In this document: positions 60,201 through 64,000 of the stretch, piece after piece
Numbering within the stretch: position 1 is the stretch's first letter
How the letters are laid out: each line of letters opens with the position of its first letter
Origin: Nematostella vectensis
Lineage: Eukaryota > Cnidaria > Anthozoa > Actiniaria > Edwardsiidae
Length of the DNA stretch: 64,000 bases
Reading direction: 5' to 3'
NCBI RefSeq assembly: GCF_932526225.1
Contig: NC_064036.1
Coordinates: forward strand, 20,422,953 to 20,486,952
The notes under the pieces: model-generated
Databases searched by the model: none
What the model was told of the DNA's origin: nothing
What the model saw: the letters and a program-made list of their open reading frames with translations, nothing else
Made by a program: the position numbers and the translations under genes

Positions 60201-62244
60201 TGACTTTGCTGACGCGACATATCCAATTCAGCATGAAGTATTGTTAGACCCATGTGACCTACCATGTGAAGTGCCACTGGATCAGTTAATAGCCGCCTAT
60301 CCGGCCATTATCCACCCCCCATTTTGAAATTCTGGATCTACCCCTGGTACCATATGTCACTGAAAAACTAATGGGAATTAGAGCTATTCAATAACATTAG
60401 TATATGCAGCAGCTTTTTCCCTAGACTCTCTGTATCCTGATAAAAAGTCACGTGGGCTGAAAGCAACAATACTCAAACCCAACCTGTTACCTTAAGTTTA
60501 CGGCATGTTACTGTTATACTATACCTTAACCTTAAGTTTACGGCATGTTACTGTTATACTATACCTTAACCTTAAGTTTATGGCATGTTACTGTTATACT
60601 ATACCTTAACCTTAAGTTTACGGCATGTTACTGTTATACTATACCTTAACCTTAAGTTTACGGCATGTAACTGTTATACTATACCTTAACCTTAAGTTTA
60701 CGGCATGTTACTGTTATACTATACCTGTCAGGGGGGTGGACACCAAGGGAAAATCCAGAGGAGCTGGCTTTGCTACAGTTATACTGAAACGCATACAAAT
60801 CCAATCTGTGTAGATTGCACATTCATACTTTTAGCGTGAACAACGCTGCAGCAGGCCTCAAAATATTGAAGGGGCACAATATAGAAACATTAAAAAATAT
60901 GTATTGGGGGCACAGCCACGTCCTACTGGTTACAGCATTTCCTTATAATTTTCAAAAATATTGGGGAGGGGGGGCACGGCCCCCAGTGCTACCGTACTGG
61001 TAAAAGTGGAGGGGGGAGAAAGGGGCTACACAAGGGAAAACATACACAGAGACTAACAAAAATTGTCAATTTGAACTTTTAGTTTTCCATGTCTATAATC
61101 CTACTATAAAAGAGCTGTGAAAGACCTACCGAAATGCCATTGTCCATGACAGTACTAACACATGGGCTGGATATGTGGTGAGTGCATTTCAAAAGGATTG
61201 CCATTAAAGCCGTGTTGTTACCAGTTTTATTTCTGGACGATTAAGTAACAATCTCTGATGATTTGATAAAAAAACACGAAAATTTTTTTTAAATTGTGAA
61301 AGCAGTGTGTCTTTTGGAAGTTTCTTTAAGGATGTGATTGATAATTTAGAGCGGATGGCGTGTTAAATGGAATCTAATAGATTCTATTGTCTTTTAACCA
61401 TTGAGGTTTCCGTCGGACCTCTGGAAGTAAACTGGTTACAATGCAGTTTAAAAGTCAAAATATACATTGCCGTCAGTACAAGCCACTTTTAATGTTATTC
61501 TTATTTTTTGCAAATTTTAACATATTTTTTTATAATACTTATATGCCCCCCAAGCCTATGGGCCTATATGTGTGAACTTATCTGTTTATAAATGTCTTGT
61601 AAATGTTATTTGGCTAATTTATTGAGTAACATTGAATCATGGTAAATTTAGACAAAGTAAATACCTTTTTCCTGCGGACTGCCCTGTATCTGTCTTTATC
61701 CGAGCTTTTCGCACTACTACCTTGGTGGAAGGCTTGGCTACCTCAGGTTTCTTCGGGGGACGAGTCTGAAATATGAGAAATAAGATTTCTTGAAAATGTA
61801 AGTAAGTTACTTAAGTAACTTAATTACATCAGATTATATTGTATGTCATTTTTGTAAAATAGAAAATACTTAAATCAAAATAAAGATTTCTGAAATGCTA
61901 ACCTTCTTCAATTCATCCAAGTTGATAGCTAGAGATTCTACATCGTCTCCACTGATTACTTTGCCATTCAATGATCCCGAAAGCGCCTCGTCTTGCACGG
62001 CAATGGCCGATGCCACTGGGCTTCCTGCTTTCTCTGGAGTCCCAGCGATCTGCTTTTTACCCTTGGACTTATCTAAAGATGATTGATTATGATTATTCTT
62101 GTTCTGGTTATGACAGATAAGAAGTTTGTTATCTTAATTAAGAACTTAAAGTCTGTCCCAAGTACCAAGAAACGCATTATTTTTCTTACCTGTTGATTTT
62201 GGACGGTCTCTTTTCGATGGCTTGCTTGACAGTTTATTACTCAT
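28563..62244 (-). CDS. MYCBPAP: MYCBP-associated protein homologue, 23 exons found
   Basis: In vertebrates this protein binds MYCBP and occurs in testis and motile cilia (central-apparatus-associated). Exons were assembled by hand on the minus strand: ATG at 62242-62244, TGA at 28563-28565, about 776 codons against roughly 950 in human. Conserved blocks run in family order: ILGTWEDFYQEAMARGD, ALNNWQQQMLQRKRQQNHLS, DETGIT, DELEVVG, FGPSLTIDG, NDGTTAIYFSW, RFYFDTNSRVILPGETLKFP, RSPVDAYIT, EWDLSVGGLQ, VGQAVMIRSILGLPQRD. Phases join cleanly everywhere except between exons 3 and 4 (2 nt carried over, 1 expected), so a small exon is probably missed within 59750-61664. The introns are full of minisatellites and transposons. 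Exon coordinates are given in the next four entries. Confidence 0.88.
29249..29950. repeat. 33-bp intronic minisatellite
   Basis: About 21 degenerate copies of a unit with ttcctagaataaggagatct and gattagatgcgaa. Its low-coordinate edge is the region just upstream of the exon 21 acceptor (exon 29191-29229). The minus frame reading LIRSSYSKN repeats is open for 145 codons only because the period is a multiple of 3. Confidence 0.9.
31110..39068. repeat. 70-bp minisatellite, about 114 units, in MYCBPAP intron 18
   Basis: The unit contains gattgcctcgtaaggaatgg, gtggagatcggaccaactct and gggggaggggtgggaggaca. Length variants occur: 69-bp units with gatgcctcg, short units with ctcatagtggggg, and expanded G-runs of 9-13. 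Plus is G-rich, so the pre-mRNA strand is C/T-rich. Multi-unit blocks recur at fixed offsets (see findings). The array ends about 18 bp from the exon 18 splice donor. Many 60-170 codon frames on both strands are products of the repeat. Confidence 0.95.
39330..45868. mobile_element. 6.5-kb transposon with ~510-bp terminal inverted repeats
   Basis: Bases 39330-39841 (TATGGGAGCATATGTCA..., later catggaaacgaggctctata and ccacagggagcccaac) are repeated inverted at about 45348-45868 (...tatagagcctcgtttccatg...TGACATTTGCTCCCAGA). The copies differ by point changes and small indels, including different homopolymers (T20 and C9). Between them, on the minus strand, lies one large decayed ORF set. The element is within a MYCBPAP intron (exons 17-18). 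No convincing target duplication flanks it. Confidence 0.8.
40063..45165 (-). pseudogene. large transposon protein: zinc-binding N-terminus, PIN-like 'HEEADT' domain, CXC-type C-terminus
   Basis: Minus-strand order: TTLCIICQKVAEEGLVE zinc motif (about 45130); a second CFFCDQS motif (44770); AIDIKYHNKRYTMNVTNVL; LAIGIAVHQAIRSKDIINFL (43800); RRVFFAADNVDFAGDTPDGK; TVISLDMGLYQPAKKLQMAR (42780); RTGDWKLHLTSLELLTKYFF (42230); GNWIVNKNPNVSFCAVGADN; VVVPAAVRADLLDIF. Then SNHEEADTKIMLHAL, IHSPDTDVFILALRRYP and AALPAFHALSGSE (40940-40700), acidic motifs placed as in PIN/FEN-like nucleases. It ends RCGCAKERCINQRCKCRKSG, then CTDLCSC (40240), a CXC-like Cys cluster. Stops and frame changes split it into about a dozen frames, some possibly introns. 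The PIN-like assignment is inference. Confidence 0.7.
46064..52163 (-). CDS. MYCBPAP: MYCBPAP exons 15-17
   Basis: Exon 15: 52000-52163 (DVYADARREIEKELAHREAI; ARILQEILDGVRTPERSRSP; VDAYIT), predicted helical. Its acceptor (taataag) is the last of several tandem copies of the same sequence. Exon 16: 51254-51286, 33 nt, EEEIFSRQNKG, corresponding to human EEDLFRHRNPP, with acceptor tatttttag and donor gtgagtt. Exon 17: 46064-46162 (MHFQDEAVQSLKEIFVEVEP; EWDLSVGGLQQ). Exons 16 and 17 are phase 0 and keep the human order. The intron after exon 17 holds the 6.5-kb TIR element and the 70-bp array. Confidence 0.85.
47632..47702 (+). repeat. tRNA-like sequence (tRNA-derived SINE head or pseudo-tRNA)
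   Basis: The stretch gcctcgatggcccaacagtt, agcgcgcataagta..., gcggttctagtcttacccgc has a box A-like TTAGCGCGCATAAG and a box B-like GGTTCTAGTC at the usual spacing. The acceptor stem does not close well and a T-rich tract follows, so a working tRNA is unlikely. Confidence 0.4.
47870..48285. mobile_element. 416-bp MITE with TTAA ends
   Basis: The left end TTAACACATTGAC and right end GGAGTCAATGGGTTAA are imperfect inverted copies with TTAA at both edges, as in piggyBac- or Kolobok-like MITEs. The interior (tgattcattag to gtcaatgggttaa) is nearly identical to 49389-49783. Confidence 0.65.
48777..49783. mobile_element. longer copy of the same TTAA-type MITE
   Basis: Begins TAAACACATTGACCC (left TTAA mutated) and ends GGAGTCAATGGGTTAA. 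Its last 395 bp match 47891-48285, so the first copy looks like an internal-deletion derivative. A 137-codon plus frame at 48914-49327 is of doubtful coding value. Confidence 0.55.
49850..50838. mobile_element. ~1-kb non-autonomous TIR element
   Basis: The left end TAAGGGTGTACTGACAT and right end ATGTCAGTACACCTTA are inverted copies. The interior includes tgccaagttgaccaacaaaa and, near the right end, gtagcaacgtcgttactgag. A second, inverted copy lies at 56620-57400. No coding capacity. Confidence 0.7.
51357..51915. repeat. 25-bp intronic minisatellite, about 22 units
   Basis: The unit is gcaaatctctaacgtagaag plus gcatt or acatt. It lies between MYCBPAP exons 16 and 15, its edges 70 bp from the exon 16 acceptor and 85 bp from the exon 15 donor, so it occupies most of a short intron. 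Confidence 0.92.
52157..52378. repeat. tandem copies of the exon 15 splice-acceptor sequence
   Basis: Seven copies of about 32 bp (gcaataccttattagggttt plus acaaaaacaata). The lowest-coordinate copy contains the real exon 15 boundary; on the minus strand each copy reads ...CCCTAATAAG/GTATTGC. The repeat therefore spans the intron end and the first bases of the exon. Confidence 0.85.
52463..52606. repeat. three copies of a ~50-60 bp repeat
   Basis: Copies share acacattggatagacaca and aaacaaacaactgaacatca. They lie in the intron upstream of MYCBPAP exon 15. Confidence 0.75.
53282..59342 (-). CDS. MYCBPAP: MYCBPAP exons 5-14 (conserved core)
   Basis: Exon 5: 59313-59342 (30 nt). Exon 6: 58447-58522. 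Exon 7: 58095-58167. Exon 8: 56271-56317. Exon 9: 55654-55717 (EFWKQVEQIGNDETGI). Exon 10: 55183-55265 (donor gtacac). Exon 11: 54820-54944 (ASGFLQERKEQLNSVMNEID). Exon 12: 54353-54468. Exon 13: 53923-54145 (PQPIFGPSLTIDGQTAQWTG; NDGTTAIYFSWK). Exon 14: 53282-53495 (RFYFDTNSRVILPGETLKFP; FKSLNAGIFSENWEL; LCGGGAIRVCLRG). All ten join in one frame. Exons 13-14 form an Ig-like (ASH/MSP-type) beta-rich module typical of ciliary and flagellar proteins. No stop or frameshift was found, so the gene looks functional. Confidence 0.88.
56620..57400. mobile_element. inverted second copy of the ~1-kb TIR element
   Basis: Starts TTAAGGGTGTACTGACAT and continues gagtgttgctcagtaacgac, the reverse complement of 50770-50830. 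It runs to ggtcaacttgacaaatatca and gtccctaaag near 57390, matching the inverted 49910-49950 segment. The last ~60 bp with the far terminus are not recognisable. Located in a MYCBPAP intron. Confidence 0.65.
57500..57622. repeat. inverted repeat (possible small MITE)
   Basis: ACACTTAATTTTTGTGTCACT is answered by AGTGACACGAAAATTAAGTG and again by GAAAATTAAGTGAGTAC. It could form a hairpin of about 20 bp with an AT-rich loop. No coding sequence. Confidence 0.55.
59643..62244 (-). CDS. MYCBPAP: MYCBPAP exons 1-4 (N-terminal, basic region and start of the conserved domain)
   Basis: Exon 1: 62190-62244 (MSNKLSSKPSKRDRPKST, donor gtaagaa). Exon 2: 61903-62072 (VISGDDVESLAINLDELKK; family members share an acidic-LAI-x-LKE pattern here). 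Exon 3: 61665-61765 (KPSTKVVVRKARIKTD). Exon 4: 59643-59749 (GPVFDADGQVLTHSILGTWE, then DFYQEAMARGDIE), matching the human ILPHHILGSLQDFKR region. Exon 3 ends after two bases of a codon while exon 4 needs one, so an exon whose length leaves remainder 2 on division by 3 is expected between them. A 25-nt candidate at 61128-61152 has good sites but the wrong phase. The N-terminus is low-complexity and basic, as in other members. Confidence 0.8.
60487..60727. repeat. 40-bp intronic minisatellite, six units
   Basis: The unit is cttaagtttacggcatgtta plus ctgttatactataccttaac, with only two single-base variants seen, so it is a young array. It lies in the intron between MYCBPAP exons 3 and 4. Confidence 0.92.
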
Positions 62245-62420
62245 TTTTCAAAGTTACAGCGTCTTATGCAAAAGAACTAGATTAAACTCCTCTATTTTTT
62301 TTGCTACAACATTCAATGTTCACTTCTCGTAGCAACAAGCCGCCATCTTGTCAACAAACGAGTACATTCCTAAGCGACCACCCCTTTTTCCCAACCGCGG
62401 GAAGCCTGAAAATTCGAGAC
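62245..62420 (-). promoter_or_regulatory. MYCBPAP upstream region with X-box and YY1 matches
   Basis: Upstream of ATG 62244, ACTTCT-CGT-AGCAAC at 62322-62336 fits the RFX X-box consensus RYYNYY-N(1-3)-RRNRAC in every position (half-site AGCAAC). GCCGCCATCTTG at 62339-62350 is a strong YY1 site. No TATA box is placed suitably. X-boxes about 50-150 bp upstream are a known mark of ciliary genes, which fits the gene's role. The consensus is degenerate, so the X-box alone is moderate evidence. Confidence 0.5.
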
Positions 62421-62625
62421 ATGGAGCCAAAAATGTACTTTCTCGTTTCTAATAGCCTGTATGATTGCTCAATAGAAGACAGTTCAAATATAAGGGGTCT
62501 TCTGATTGGCTCATGGTTATATATAATCAAAACGCTGCCTTCGTTTTGTGGACACAGCGAAGACTTGCTTTCGGAGCTACATGACTGGACGTCGCGAATT
62601 GTTGTGGCATGCTAAACGTTTAGTA

Positions 62626-63039
62626 TGAATCAGCAGTTCCTTCGTTCCAACAACATTACGTTGGCTCTGGGAAAAGTCCCCGGACATAAGGCAGAGAGTG
62701 CCAGTCGTGAAGACTCCAGTCTCCGCGGATTTTCAATCTGGCGAAGAAGCAGTGGCCGAGCCACGAGGACCCGAGGAGATGTTTCGTCGCATCAAAGTCA
62801 TGCAAGTGGATTCCTCTAGAGTTCCCTGGACTCTGTGGGATTTCTACACGATGGGGCTTACTCTCGCTGTGTCCCAAACATTTTTTACATCTATGAAAGT
62901 CAATGGTCAAATAGCATCCTCTTCGTGTCGAACCATCTTGCTTTCACACACGTGGTTGATTTCGCAATACTCAATTTATAACGTTGTTCGAGTTTTTTTA
63001 CGTTCATTATCTTATCCAATTGAAACCTCCTCAACCTAA
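62626..63039 (+). CDS. possible exon of an unrecognised divergent gene
   Basis: An open frame with charged, gene-like composition (ADFQSGEEAVAEPRGPEEMF; RRIKVMQVDSSRVPWTLWDF) lies head-to-head with MYCBPAP. No ATG precedes it in frame after the TGA at 62623-62625, and no strong donor was found, so start and end are uncertain. The part after about 62870 is hydrophobic and may be intron. No family recognised. A neighbouring frame begins with ATG 62624 (MNQQFLRSNNITL). Confidence 0.25.
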
Positions 63040-63700
63040 ATCCCTTTTGAGTGGTTTCATAAATGTTTTCAAAGCGTGATGGCAAAGATTCCCTTGGATT
63101 GGAATCGCGATAGTAATGAACGTCGTAGATACGACCTTAGGTTCAAGCTCCTCTGTTTCTCTAGAGAGGAATAGATTGGCACATAAACATGAAGTACTAT
63201 AAATTTTTATGAACGCTTCACACAATAGTTATAGACTAAATGACAAGTTCAGAGGATACGAAGTCATTGCGTTTTTACACTAACAATTCAACTTGTTACT
63301 TTTAAATTATATAAAAGCTGGTGATTGCAACCTTGGCCACTAAGACAAAGTTTAATTAGTCAACCGGGATGCGGAATGAGTAAAACAACACTCAGTTGCT
63401 GTTATCTGCTACAACTGGTTGATTTTTAATATAGTTTCTACAGACCTCTCAAGTTAGAATTTCCTGAAAGAGTGAGATTTCTGGGAAGCGGCCATAGCGT
63501 GGAGGGCTGTGCGAGTGAGAGATGGGGCATAGAGGTTCCCTACCTAAACTAAAGAAAGGAAAAGCGTTTTTACTTGAAATTTTTGTAACCCAAATGAATA
63601 TTTAACTGCATGATTGTCACGCTGAAGTGTATTTGGTCCTGTGCAGTGATTATCCTATGATTATATATATATATAGCAATTTCTTGAATCACTGGGTTGT
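63040..63700. other. non-coding stretch
   Basis: No gene, RNA or repeat recognised. A short (TA)n run lies at about 63662-63675. Confidence 0.4.
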
Positions 63701-63705
63701 ATTTT

Positions 63706-63785
63706 TTTCAACGTTTTCGGCAATGGTGATTTCATCAGGATTAACGGTTAATCCTGATAAAGGCAGCATTGCTGAAACATCAAAA
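63706..63785. repeat. long palindrome with opposed hammerhead-like cores
   Basis: A perfect inverted repeat, ATCAGGATTAAC-G-GTTAATCCTGAT (63736-63760), extends imperfectly outward (tttcggcaatggtg / cagcattgctgaaa). The minus strand reads CCTGATGA...GCCGAAAAC and the plus strand CCTGATAA...GCTGAAACA, each laid out like the CUGANGA / GAAA core of a hammerhead ribozyme; the plus copy has one core change. Such ribozymes occur in Penelope-like and related elements. Confidence 0.4.
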
Positions 63786-64000
63786 AAGTCTCACGCTGAA
63801 AGTGGAGACTTGATAGGTCTGTTTCTATCACCCACGTGAGCATTGCTACTTTCTTCAAGATTTGTATGGTAGGACTATGAGAGTTTTGACATATTGGTTT
63901 TCAATGATCTGTAAAATCTAGGTTAGTAAAATCTAACAGCAATTTGAAGCAAACGACATATTGATTTGAGAATTTTTTCCTCCCAATACTGTATCCTTAT

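Overview
This is animal nuclear DNA. Its main gene has 23 short exons with GT/AG introns, and the rest is dominated by decayed transposable elements and very large minisatellites. The element types (Gypsy-like retroelements, a multi-domain 'HEEADT' element, and an integrase element carrying a HECT ligase-like gene) and the ciliary gene suggest an early-branching aquatic animal, most likely an anthozoan cnidarian. That placement is inference. No bacterial-type operons, rRNA genes or CRISPR arrays were seen.

Layout. 1-3706: a Gypsy-type LTR retroelement relic with its 3' LTR. 3707-4735: an inverted fragment of a second Gypsy element. 6130-7162: a broken zinc-finger N-terminal exon. 7441-15270: a 45-bp satellite of exactly 174 units. 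15271-21320 (minus): a decayed transposon ORF, split by a 4.06-kb terminal-inverted-repeat (TIR) transposon at 15554-19611. That transposon carries an integrase core (plus strand) and a HECT E3 ligase-like gene (minus strand), and is flanked by a GATTCA duplication. 21675-26281 (plus): a spliced candidate gene for a small single-pass membrane protein. 26593-28427: a short-period repeat and nested TIR elements. 28563-62244 (minus): a near-complete gene homologous to MYCBPAP (MYCBP-associated protein, a ciliary/sperm protein). 62245-64000: its promoter side, with X-box and YY1 matches, and a hairpin resembling two opposed hammerhead ribozyme cores.

The MYCBPAP introns hold most of the repeat content: 33-bp, 70-bp (about 8 kb), 25-bp and 40-bp arrays, a tandemly copied 3' splice site, a 6.5-kb element with about 510-bp TIRs, and several MITE pairs. 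The most notable observation is that the 45-bp satellite appears to be an in-frame expansion of a 15-residue segment of the transposon ORF that adjoins it. A paralogous, unexpanded ORF lies at 40.1-45.2 kb for comparison.
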